From positions 1-64,000 of the forward strand of contig JAJYSY010000003.1 in the NCBI GenBank assembly GCA_021793375.1: a stretch of DNA of 64,000 nucleotides. Reading direction: 5' to 3'. The notes under the pieces were generated by a model that worked only from the letters and a program-made list of their open reading frames with translations, did not search any database and had not been told where the DNA came from. This document shows, one piece after another, positions 8,845 through 16,160 of this stretch (its first letter is position 1; every line of letters starts with the position of its first letter). This DNA comes from Bacteroidota bacterium. Lineage in GTDB: Bacteria > Bacteroidota > Bacteroidia > Flavobacteriales > Flavobacteriaceae. The translations under genes were made by a program, and so were the position numbers.

Positions 8845-10530
8845 ATGAAAGAATCGCTTCTTCAAGTCAAAGATTTATCGATTTCATTTCCGGATGAAAA
8901 ATCTTATCGTCAAGTAATTCATCATATTTCTTTTGATCTTTTTCCACAAGAAATTTTAGGAATTGTTGGAGAATCCGGATCAGGAAAATCATTAACTTCT
9001 TTGGCTATTTTAGATTTATTGCCAAAAAATGCAAAAATCACTTCAGGAGAAATTCTTTTTCAACAAGAAAATTTATTAAAATTCAATAAAAAACAACTTC
9101 AAAAACTAAGAGGTCAAGGAATCTCTATGATTTTTCAAGAACCTATGAGTTCTTTAAATCCTTCTATGAAATGTGGCAAACAAGTTCAAGAAATTTTATT
9201 GCAACACACCAATTTATCAACAAAAGAAGCTGAAAAAGAAGCAATTGAACTTTTTAAAAAAGTAAAACTTCCTCGTCCTCAAGAAATATTTTCTTCTTAT
9301 CCTCATGAAATTAGCGGCGGACAAAAACAGCGGGTAATGATTGCTATGGCCATCGCTTGTAAACCCAAAATATTAATTGCTGATGAGCCCACCACCGCTT
9401 TAGATGTTACGGTTCAAAAAGAAATTTTAGTATTGTTGAAAAATCTTCAGCAAGAAACCAAGATGAGTATTTTATTCATCTCTCATGATTTGGCGTTGAT
9501 TTCTGAAATTTCTGATCGTGTTTTGGTTTTATATCAAGGAAAACTGGTGGAACAAAACACGGTAAAAGAAATTTTTAAAAATCCGCAGCAAGAATACACC
9601 AAAGCTTTAATTGCCTCCAGACCTTCAGGAGAAAAACGTTTAAAAAAACTCCCTACAATTAAGGATTTTGTGGAGAAAAATATTCAAAAAGAAATAGAAA
9701 CTAAAGCAGAAAGAGCAGCTCGTCATCAAAAAATATACAGTCAAAAACCTTTGTTGGAAGTTCGGAATGTAAAGAAAGAATTTATTTCCAACTCCGGAAT
9801 TTTTCAAAAACCCAAAACTGTAAAAGCTGTTGATGATGTAAATTTCAAACTTTATGAAGGCGAAACTTTAGGTTTGGTGGGAGAATCCGGTTGTGGAAAA
9901 TCTACTTTGGGAAATGTTATTTTACAGCTTACCCCGGCTTCTTCAGGTCAAGTTTTTTATAGAGGAAAAGATTTGACAAAGCTTTCTGACAAAGAAATCA
10001 GAAAGCTAAGAAAAGAAATCCAGCTGATTTTTCAAGATCCTTTTTCTTCTTTAAATCCGCGTATTTCTGTTGGAAATGCAATTATGGAACCGATGAAAGT
10101 TCACGGATTATATAAAAACAATGCGCAAAGAAAACAGAAAACTCTTGAATTATTAAAACAAGTTGGTTTAGCAGAAGAGCATTTTTATAGATATCCGCAT
10201 GAATTTAGTGGAGGTCAACGTCAACGAATTGGAATTGCCAGAACTATTGCAGTGGAACCCAAACTCATTATTTGTGATGAATCTGTTTCTGCTCTTGATA
10301 TTTCTGTTCAAGCACAGGTTTTAAATTTGCTGAATGATTTAAAAGAAAAATTCGGATTTACTTATATTTTTATTTCTCATGATTTAGCAGTTGTACGCTA
10401 TATGGCAGATCAACTTTTGGTAATGAATAAAGGAAAAATTGTTGAAAAAGGAGAAGCTGATAATGTTTATGAAAATCCGCAGAAAACTTATACTCAAAAG
10501 TTAATTTCAGCAATTCCAAAAGGAATTTAA
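8845..10530 (+). CDS. ABC transporter ATP-binding protein, two ATPase domains
   Basis: 561 residues, made of two oligopeptide/dipeptide-type ATPase halves, as in DppD-DppF, YejF or GsiA. Half 1: Walker A GESGSGKS at 42-49, signature ISGGQKQR, Walker B LIADEPTTALD. Half 2: Walker A GESGCGKS near 346, signature FSGGQRQR, Walker B IICDESVSALD, where Ser-Val replaces the usual Pro-Thr as is common in this family. Each half ends in the C-terminal extension typical of peptide importers (QEYTKALIASRP; QKTYTQKLISAIP). No permease or binding protein is next to it, so the partner and substrate are unknown. It probably continues the operon from the exonuclease one base upstream. Confidence 0.9.
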   Translation: MKESLLQVKDLSISFPDEKSYRQVIHHISFDLFPQEILGIVGESGSGKSLTSLAILDLLPKNAKITSGEILFQQENLLKFNKKQLQKLRGQGISMIFQEPMSSLNPSMKCGKQVQEILLQHTNLSTKEAEKEAIELFKKVKLPRPQEIFSSYPHEISGGQKQRVMIAMAIACKPKILIADEPTTALDVTVQKEILVLLKNLQQETKMSILFISHDLALISEISDRVLVLYQGKLVEQNTVKEIFKNPQQEYTKALIASRPSGEKRLKKLPTIKDFVEKNIQKEIETKAERAARHQKIYSQKPLLEVRNVKKEFISNSGIFQKPKTVKAVDDVNFKLYEGETLGLVGESGCGKSTLGNVILQLTPASSGQVFYRGKDLTKLSDKEIRKLRKEIQLIFQDPFSSLNPRISVGNAIMEPMKVHGLYKNNAQRKQKTLELLKQVGLAEEHFYRYPHEFSGGQRQRIGIARTIAVEPKLIICDESVSALDISVQAQVLNLLNDLKEKFGFTYIFISHDLAVVRYMADQLLVMNKGKIVEKGEADNVYENPQKTYTQKLISAIPKGI

Positions 10531-10576
10531 GATAAAATACTCTTTAATTTAGAATCTTTCTTAAGCTTAATATTTT

Positions 10577-10584
10577 TATATTTG
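10577..10584 (+). promoter_or_regulatory. Candidate -7 box for nadA
   Basis: TATATTTG matches TAnnTTTG. It would give a leader of about 85 bases that includes the inverted repeat at 10590-10624. Confidence 0.35.
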
Positions 10585-10589
10585 TTTTC

Positions 10590-10624
10590 TTAAAATTTCA
10601 AGAGAATTTCACCTGAAATTTTAA
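10590..10624 (+). other. Inverted repeat in the nadA leader
   Basis: Perfect 11-bp arms TTAAAATTTCA / TGAAATTTTAA with a 13-base loop, followed by A-rich sequence. It could be a weak terminator of the ABC gene or a leader structure of nadA. It is AT-only enough that chance is possible. Confidence 0.35.
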
Positions 10625-10675
10625 AAAAATCGCTCTCTCCATGATTTAATTATAATCTTTAAAATTTTATAAATT

Positions 10676-11650
10676 ATGCGAGATTACGAAATCCTTGCAA
10701 ACCCATCAGAGGTTAAAACAGATTCTGTTGTTTTACAACAAAAAATCAAAGCTTTAGCAAAACAGAAAAATGCTTTAATTCTTGCGCATTATTATCAAGA
10801 AGAAGAAATTCAGCAGGTAGCTGATTTTGTGGGAGACAGTTTAGGTTTAGCCAAAAAAGCAAAAGAAACCGATAAAGCTATAATTGTTTTTGCCGGAGTA
10901 AAATTTATGGCAGAAACAGCTAAAATATTAAATCCTGAAAAGAAAGTTTTATTACCTGATTTAGCAGCAGGATGTTCTTTAGCAGATAATTGTCCGCCGG
11001 AAGAATTTAAAAAATTCATCGACGCACATCCCGATCATTATGTGATTACTTATGTAAATACCTCAGCAGAAATAAAAGCGATGAGCGATATGATTTGCAC
11101 TTCTTCTAATGCTGAAGAGATTGTTCGTAAAATTCCTTTAGATAAAAAAATCATCTTTGCTCCGGATGCGAATTTGGGAAGATTTATTATCAATCAAACC
11201 AAAAGAGATATGGTTTTGTGGGAAGGTTCTTGTATTGTTCATGAAGCTTTTTCTATTGATAAGTTAACAAATTTGATGAGTAAATTTCCGGAAGCCAAAC
11301 TCATAGCTCACCCGGAATCTGAAGAACATATTCTTAAAATAGCTCATTTTATTGGTTCCACCGGAAAGTTGATTGATTATGTAAAAAACAGCAGAGAAGA
11401 AACTTTTATTGTTGCCACAGAAGCAGGTATTTTATTTGAAATGCAACAAGTAGCTCCAGATAAAAAGTTGATTGCTGCTCCTTCTCATGAAGATAATACT
11501 TGCGCTTGCAGCGAATGTGCCTTTATGAAAGTAAATACTTTAGAAAAACTTTATCAATGTTTATTAAAAGAAACTCCTGCTATAGAATTAGAGAAAGATT
11601 TAATTGAAAAAGCGAATATTCCCCTAACGAAAATGTTCGAATTATCTTGA
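10676..11650 (+). CDS. nadA: Quinolinate synthase A
   Basis: 324 residues. Condenses iminoaspartate with dihydroxyacetone phosphate to quinolinate, the first committed intermediate of de novo NAD synthesis. It uses a [4Fe-4S] cluster held by three cysteines, here most likely C100 (AAGCSLADNC), C186 (EGSCIVHEAF) and one of C276/C278/C281 (NTCACSECAFM). Other family motifs are ALILAHYYQEEEIQ, MAETAKILNPEKKVLLPD and the closing NTLEKLYQCL. nadB and nadC are not adjacent. The enzyme depends on Fe-S assembly, which the suf operon at 26-33 kb would supply. Confidence 0.96.
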   Translation: MRDYEILANPSEVKTDSVVLQQKIKALAKQKNALILAHYYQEEEIQQVADFVGDSLGLAKKAKETDKAIIVFAGVKFMAETAKILNPEKKVLLPDLAAGCSLADNCPPEEFKKFIDAHPDHYVITYVNTSAEIKAMSDMICTSSNAEEIVRKIPLDKKIIFAPDANLGRFIINQTKRDMVLWEGSCIVHEAFSIDKLTNLMSKFPEAKLIAHPESEEHILKIAHFIGSTGKLIDYVKNSREETFIVATEAGILFEMQQVAPDKKLIAAPSHEDNTCACSECAFMKVNTLEKLYQCLLKETPAIELEKDLIEKANIPLTKMFELS

Positions 11651-11731
11651 TAATCTTATTTTTTAACATAATCACCTCAAAATCATATAAGTAAACTGAT
11701 AAATATCATAGTTTTCATCTTATTAAATGGT

Positions 11732-11739
11732 TATTTTTG
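11732..11739 (+). promoter_or_regulatory. Candidate -7 box for the SDR gene
   Basis: TATTTTTG matches TAnnTTTG, 24 bases before the ATG at 11764. No -33 TTG was found. Confidence 0.35.
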
Positions 11740-11763
11740 AAGAACACTAAAAACCATTAAACT

Positions 11764-12516
11764 ATGAAAGCTTTAGAAAATAAAATAGCTATTATCACCG
11801 GAGCGGGTTCCGGAATTGGTAAAGCAACAGCAGAATTATTTGCCAAAGAAGGTGCAAAATTAATTTTGACAGATCTCAACGAAGAAAATACTCAAAAAGT
11901 AGTTTCATCACTTACCGAAAAAGGAGCTGAAGCTTATTTTTTAAAAGCTGATGCCGGCAGTGCAAAAGATGCTAAAAAAACAGTGGATTTTGCCATAGAA
12001 AAATTCGGGAGGTTAGACATTGCAGTAAACAACGCAGGAATTGGCGGAGACACTTCTCCTACTGCAGAACACGCTATAGATTCTTGGGATAAAACGATTA
12101 ATATTAATTTATCCGGTGTTTTTTATGGCACGCATTATCAAATAAAAGCTATGTTAGAGAACTCTAATTCAGGTTCTATTATTAATATAGCTTCCATTTT
12201 AGGACAAGTAGGATTTGCAAATTCTCCTGCTTATGTTGCTGCTAAACACGGTGTGGTAGGGTTAACAAAAACAGCCGCCCTTGAATACAGCGCCAAAGGA
12301 ATTAGAGTAAATGCTGTAGGTCCGGCTTTTATAGATACCCCATTGCTTGAAAACTTAGACAAAGAAGTTTATGATCAATTGGTGGGATTACATCCTATTG
12401 GAAGATTAGGAAAATCTGAAGAAGTAGCCGAATTGATTTTATGGTTGGCTGGTGAAAAATCCTCTTTTGTAACTGGTTCTTATTATGCGGTAGATGGAGG
12501 GTATTTAGCACAATAA
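11764..12516 (+). CDS. Short-chain dehydrogenase/reductase
   Basis: 250 residues, classical SDR. NAD(P)-binding TGAGSGIG at 12-19, NNAG near 89-92, catalytic Ser in NIASILG, YxxxK as YVAAK (Tyr157, Lys161), and the closing SSFVTGSYYAVDGGY. The Asp after the second strand (LTDLNEEN) suggests NAD(H) preference. Similar proteins are often named glucose 1-dehydrogenase or 3-oxoacyl-ACP reductase, but the substrate cannot be deduced. It is a single gene with its own promoter-like box and a strong terminator. Confidence 0.9.
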   Translation: MKALENKIAIITGAGSGIGKATAELFAKEGAKLILTDLNEENTQKVVSSLTEKGAEAYFLKADAGSAKDAKKTVDFAIEKFGRLDIAVNNAGIGGDTSPTAEHAIDSWDKTININLSGVFYGTHYQIKAMLENSNSGSIINIASILGQVGFANSPAYVAAKHGVVGLTKTAALEYSAKGIRVNAVGPAFIDTPLLENLDKEVYDQLVGLHPIGRLGKSEEVAELILWLAGEKSSFVTGSYYAVDGGYLAQ

Positions 12517-12534
12517 AATTGTGAAATAGAAATA

Positions 12535-12581
12535 AATTCCTCTTGTGTGAAACTAACTTACACAAGAGGAATTCTTTTTTT
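12535..12581. terminator. Bidirectional terminator, SDR versus beta-barrel gene
   Basis: Perfect 14-bp stem AATTCCTCTTGTGT / ACACAAGAGGAATT with an 11-base loop, then T7 at 12575-12581 on the plus strand. It sits between convergent genes and can serve both. Confidence 0.85.
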
Positions 12582-13350
12582 AAAATAAATAAGCAAATCC
12601 TAAATCTAAATAAATATTATGCAAGCTGAAAGAAATAGCTTCAAAGTCTTTATTTAAAACTCCATTGAAATTATAACTTAACTGCGGAAAAAGCTTAAAA
12701 TGCTTATTCATTTGCCATTCTGCTCCTAAATGCGCTCCCCACTGAAAAGTATTTACTTCACTTGAAAAGTCATAAGCTGCTTTCCCGTTTTTATCAAAAG
12801 TTATTTTTGGACCAACCGGAGTGTCTTTTCTTAAATATCCATCGCTTACATAGCCTTCAAATTGTTTGTCAATAGCAAAAGAAAAAGACAATCCTCCGTA
12901 TAAATTCCATCTTTTAGAAAGATCATATACTGCAGAAACTGGTATATTTACATAAGTATTACTCACTTTTGTCTGCACCAATCCTGTAAAATATCCTTGA
13001 ATTTGTTCATTTCCTTGAATAATTCTGGTAAGATATCGCTCCACTCTTGCTTTGGTTTTCATACCTCTTCCTTCTACTCCAACTCCTAATCGGATTCCCC
13101 ACTTTGAGTTTTCTTCAAACCATTTTGTGGCATTTGCTTCTAAACCCAATTGCAAACCCGGATTATAGCTTTCTATCTTTTTTATTTCACTCGGCATTCC
13201 TAAAGGAGTGCTTCCGCCTATACCGAAGTAAGCGTGAAGCTGATAATCCATATTATCTTTAAAGAAATTTTTTCTCGTTTTTTCTTGTCCGTAAACTGTA
13301 AAATTAAACAAGCAAAAAACCGATATTAAAACGATGAATTGTTTTTTCAT
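12580..13350 (-). CDS. Outer membrane beta-barrel protein
   Basis: 256 residues. Signal peptide at about 1-21 (FIVLISVFCLFNFTVYGQ). The rest shows alternating hydrophobic/polar strands with aromatic girdles (GIRLGVGVEGRG, YVNIPVSAVYDLSKRWNLYG, FQWGAHLGAEWQMNKHFKLFP) and ends in an aromatic residue (FAYLF), as expected of a small PorT/OmpW-like outer membrane barrel. It starts 12 bases after the lipoprotein gene upstream, so the two probably form an operon and may act together at the surface. The ligand or role is unknown. Confidence 0.75.
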   Translation of the reverse strand: MKKQFIVLISVFCLFNFTVYGQEKTRKNFFKDNMDYQLHAYFGIGGSTPLGMPSEIKKIESYNPGLQLGLEANATKWFEENSKWGIRLGVGVEGRGMKTKARVERYLTRIIQGNEQIQGYFTGLVQTKVSNTYVNIPVSAVYDLSKRWNLYGGLSFSFAIDKQFEGYVSDGYLRKDTPVGPKITFDKNGKAAYDFSSEVNTFQWGAHLGAEWQMNKHFKLFPQLSYNFNGVLNKDFEAISFSLHNIYLDLGFAYLF

Positions 13351-13362
13351 ATCATCTAAATA

Positions 13363-14496
13363 TTATTCAGGATTTTCCATCAATAATTCCACTTCATCTA
13401 TATGTAAAACACTTCCTACAGCTCCGTTAAAAAGATCTCCTTCTTTACTTGCCGTAAAAACAATGGTGTACATATATTCTTTTGAAGAATCAAAAGATTT
13501 TCCTTCCACAAATTCAAAAGGAATAGAAAAAGCTGTCCAATCTTCTGCTTCCACTCGTTGGTCTTCAGGTAACATTGCTATGCTTACAATTCTCGGGTCA
13601 TCTAAAGTGAAATCTCCTCTTAAGAAATTATCATCTTCTGTTTTTTCAAACAAAATTCCATAAGCATTCCAACCATCTTCTGTCAAGCTTGAACCTTCTT
13701 CTGAGTTTACTTGAAAATCCTCTCCTCTTTTATATTTAAAATATCCTTTAAGTGTTTTTGGTGCAGTTTCATAAGCATAATTTCTTCCAAAGAAAACACC
13801 TTGACGCGGATCAGGTTGTGTAATTTCTTGAAATTCTCCTAAAAATAAATTTCCTGCAGCCAAAGGAGCTCCAAAAGCAGCTCCTAATTCTCCGGTAGAT
13901 TTTGTTTCCATTCTCACTCCTTTTCCTTCATAACCTGTTGTTTGGTATGTAGGATAAGCTTCAGGAATCAATTCTTCTTCATTTATCGCCAAAGTGACTG
14001 AAAAACCAGGGTTTCCTGTTCCCCAGTTATAGATTTTTTGATTAGAAGAATTGGTTTCATAAAATTCGTGATAATTCCCTTCATTATCTGAGCTGACTTC
14101 TTCAAATGAAAATAATCTGTAATTATCAGTATTTGATTCTTCATCATATACAAAAGATATGGTGTAAGTTTTACTATATTGTTGATCTTCTGAAGTTACC
14201 ACATAAGTTTGATCATTGGTAAAGTCTAACTCTACTCCATTTCCCGGTTCAATACTTGCTCCGGAAGAAAGCGTAAATTCCGGAGAAAAATTATAATTCT
14301 CAGGAGAATTTTTTAAGGTAAAAGTTACTTTTTCATTTGTAATAGAAGGCGTATTTTGTAAAAGCTCTTCTTGATTTTCTATGCTTGCTTCAATTATATC
14401 TGCTTCAGAGTTTAAGTTATCATCATCACTGCTACAAGCAGTTAAAGCAAATAAACTCCCCAATAATATTATGGTAAAAAGATTATGTAATTTCAT
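13363..14496 (-). CDS. PCMD-type surface lipoprotein
   Basis: 377 residues. Lipobox LTAC (Cys21) followed by Ser and a run of Asp, the acidic signal typical of Bacteroidota surface-exposed lipoproteins. An N-terminal Ig-like region (about 30-120; FTLKNSPENYNFSPEF, YVVTSEDQQYSKTYTI) precedes a C-terminal domain (about 130-375; YNWGTGNPGF, GYEGKGVRMETKS, AAGNLFLGEF, LKGYFKYKRGEDF, HIDEVELLME) that fits the PCMD (putative carbohydrate metabolism) family. By analogy it may bind glycans. The downstream gene is a beta-barrel protein. Confidence 0.8.
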   Translation of the reverse strand: MKLHNLFTIILLGSLFALTACSSDDDNLNSEADIIEASIENQEELLQNTPSITNEKVTFTLKNSPENYNFSPEFTLSSGASIEPGNGVELDFTNDQTYVVTSEDQQYSKTYTISFVYDEESNTDNYRLFSFEEVSSDNEGNYHEFYETNSSNQKIYNWGTGNPGFSVTLAINEEELIPEAYPTYQTTGYEGKGVRMETKSTGELGAAFGAPLAAGNLFLGEFQEITQPDPRQGVFFGRNYAYETAPKTLKGYFKYKRGEDFQVNSEEGSSLTEDGWNAYGILFEKTEDDNFLRGDFTLDDPRIVSIAMLPEDQRVEAEDWTAFSIPFEFVEGKSFDSSKEYMYTIVFTASKEGDLFNGAVGSVLHIDEVELLMENPE

Positions 14497-14650
14497 GTTT
14501 TAAATTTTTAAAATCAAACAGAATTATTTATTCCGTTTGAAAAATTTTCCAAATATAATTAAATTTCCACAGGAATTTATTTTTTTATGATTATCACAAC
14601 ATCATCTTAGTTGTTGAAAATCAAAATAAAAGCCTGGATTTCATTCATAA

Positions 14651-14682
14651 AAAAATCCTGTTATTTCATCAACAGGATTTTT
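14651..14682. terminator. Terminator after the CoA-transferase genes
   Basis: Perfect 12-bp stem AAAAATCCTGTT / AACAGGATTTTT with an 8-base loop, 24 bases past the scoB stop. The minus strand continues into T-rich sequence. Confidence 0.8.
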
Positions 14683-14706
14683 ATAAACTTTTATATCTAT
14701 TGTTTT

Positions 14707-15360
14707 TTACAATTTCATTTCAGGAATATCTCCTTCTACAATCAAAGTTCCTTCTGTGGCTTTCTTGATTTCTTCTACACTTACTCCAGGGGCGCGCTCC
14801 ATCAATTTAAAACCTTCTTCTGTTACTTTTAAAACTGCCATATCTGTAACAATTGTTTTTACGCATTGTACACCGGTTAAAGGAAGATTACATCTTTTTA
14901 GCAATTTTGAATCTCCATATTTATTCATATGTGTCATGGCTACAATAATATTTTTTGCAGATCCGACCAAATCCATTGCTCCTCCCATTCCTTTTACCAA
15001 TTTCCCCGGAATTTTCCAGCTGGCGATATCTCCATTTTGTGCTACTTCCATTGCGCCTAAAATAGTTAAATCTACATGTTGCCCTCTAATCATTCCAAAA
15101 CTCATAGCAGAATCAAAAAAACTTGCTCCCGGTAAAGCGGTGATGGTTTGTTTTCCTGCATTGATTAAATCAGGATCTTCCTCTCCTTTTATAGGGAAAG
15201 GTCCCATGCCTAAAATTCCGTTTTCACTTTGAAATTCTACTTGTATATCATCGCGCACATAGTTTGCCACCAAAGTAGGAATTCCAATTCCTAAATTCAC
15301 ATAATATCCATCTTTGACTTCTTTTGCAATACGTTGTGCTATTCCATTTTTATCTAACAT
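14707..15360 (-). CDS. scoB: 3-oxoacid CoA-transferase subunit B
   Basis: 217 residues. Beta subunit of succinyl-CoA:3-oxoacid (acetoacetate) CoA-transferase, which moves CoA between succinate and acetoacetate or related acids. NLGIGIPTLVANYV is the family opening, and the catalytic glutamate that forms the CoA thioester lies in QSENGILGMGP. GGAMDLV and MTHMNKYG also fit. Subunit A is 46 bases upstream on the same strand. Its likely role is ketone body, leucine or fatty acid catabolism. The exact acid specificity is not readable. Confidence 0.92.
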   Translation of the reverse strand: MLDKNGIAQRIAKEVKDGYYVNLGIGIPTLVANYVRDDIQVEFQSENGILGMGPFPIKGEEDPDLINAGKQTITALPGASFFDSAMSFGMIRGQHVDLTILGAMEVAQNGDIASWKIPGKLVKGMGGAMDLVGSAKNIIVAMTHMNKYGDSKLLKRCNLPLTGVQCVKTIVTDMAVLKVTEEGFKLMERAPGVSVEEIKKATEGTLIVEGDIPEMKL

Positions 15361-15406
15361 AATTTCTTCTTTTCTAAACTTTTAATCAAAAAATTTTCTG
15401 CTGCTT

Positions 15407-16105
15407 TTAAGCTTCTCTAACGGTTAATTGCTCAATGCGTTTTTCATAATCTTTTCCTTGGAAAATTCGTTGAACGAAAATTCCGGGAATATGAATTTGA
15501 TTAGGATCTAATTTTCCTGGTTTTACCAATTCTTCTACTTCAACCACCGTTATTTTTGCAGCTCCGCACATTATCGGATTAAAGTTTCTTGCTGTTCCAT
15601 TAAAAATTAAATTTCCTGCTTCATCTCCTTTCCAAGCTTTGATAAAAGCAAAATCTGCTTTGTATGCGTGTTCCATCACATACATTTTGCCGTCAAACAT
15701 TCTTGTTTCTTTGTTTAGAGCTACTTCTGTTCCGTATCCTGCAGGCGTGTAAATAGCGGGATAACCTTGTTGAGCAGCTTGACATTTTGCAGCTAAGGTT
15801 CCTTGCGGAGTGAGTTCTACTTCCATTTCTCCGCTGAGCATTTGACGTTCGAATTCAGCGTTTTCTCCCACATAAGAAGCAATCATTTTTTTGATTTGCT
15901 TTTGTTTTAGTAAAAGTCCGAGTCCAAAATCATCTACACCTGCATTATTAGAAATACAAGTTAAATTTTGCACATTTCTTTTTACCAACTCTGCTATACT
16001 ATTTTCCGGAATTCCACAAAGACCAAAACCACCTAACATCAAGGTCATATTATCTTCAACCCCTTCTAATGCTTCTTCAACATTTGCTACTGTCTTTTTT
16101 ATCAT
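15407..16105 (-). CDS. scoA: 3-oxoacid CoA-transferase subunit A
   Basis: 232 residues. Alpha subunit of the CoA-transferase. [16 protein letters not shown] at the N-terminus is the family hallmark, followed by [37 protein letters not shown] and [17 protein letters not shown]. It forms an operon with scoB downstream. A promoter-like TTG-N20-TATTTTTA lies just upstream. Confidence 0.93.
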   Translation of the reverse strand: MIKKTVANVEEALEGVEDNMTLMLGGFGLCGIPENSIAELVKRNVQNLTCISNNAGVDDFGLGLLLKQKQIKKMIASYVGENAEFERQMLSGEMEVELTPQGTLAAKCQAAQQGYPAIYTPAGYGTEVALNKETRMFDGKMYVMEHAYKADFAFIKAWKGDEAGNLIFNGTARNFNPIMCGAAKITVVEVEELVKPGKLDPNQIHIPGIFVQRIFQGKDYEKRIEQLTVREA

Positions 16106-16121
16106 AACTTAAAATTTTGTT

Positions 16122-16152
16122 TAAAAATAGAAAATTTAATACGCTATAACAA
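16122..16152 (-). promoter_or_regulatory. Candidate promoter of scoAB
   Basis: Minus strand: TTG (16152-16150), 20-base spacer, TATTTTTA (16129-16122). It differs from TTG-N17-23-TAnnTTTG only in the last base and is 16 bases before the scoA start. Confidence 0.45.
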
Positions 16153-16160
16153 TACTTTGA

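Noticed and set aside
13334-13663. 109-residue plus-strand ORF over the PCMD lipoprotein gene
   Set aside because: Antisense shadow; the minus-strand frame has a lipobox and family motifs.
14756-15232. 158-residue ORF antisense to scoB
   Set aside because: Long, but it mirrors the conserved scoB frame and shows no protein-like motifs of its own.
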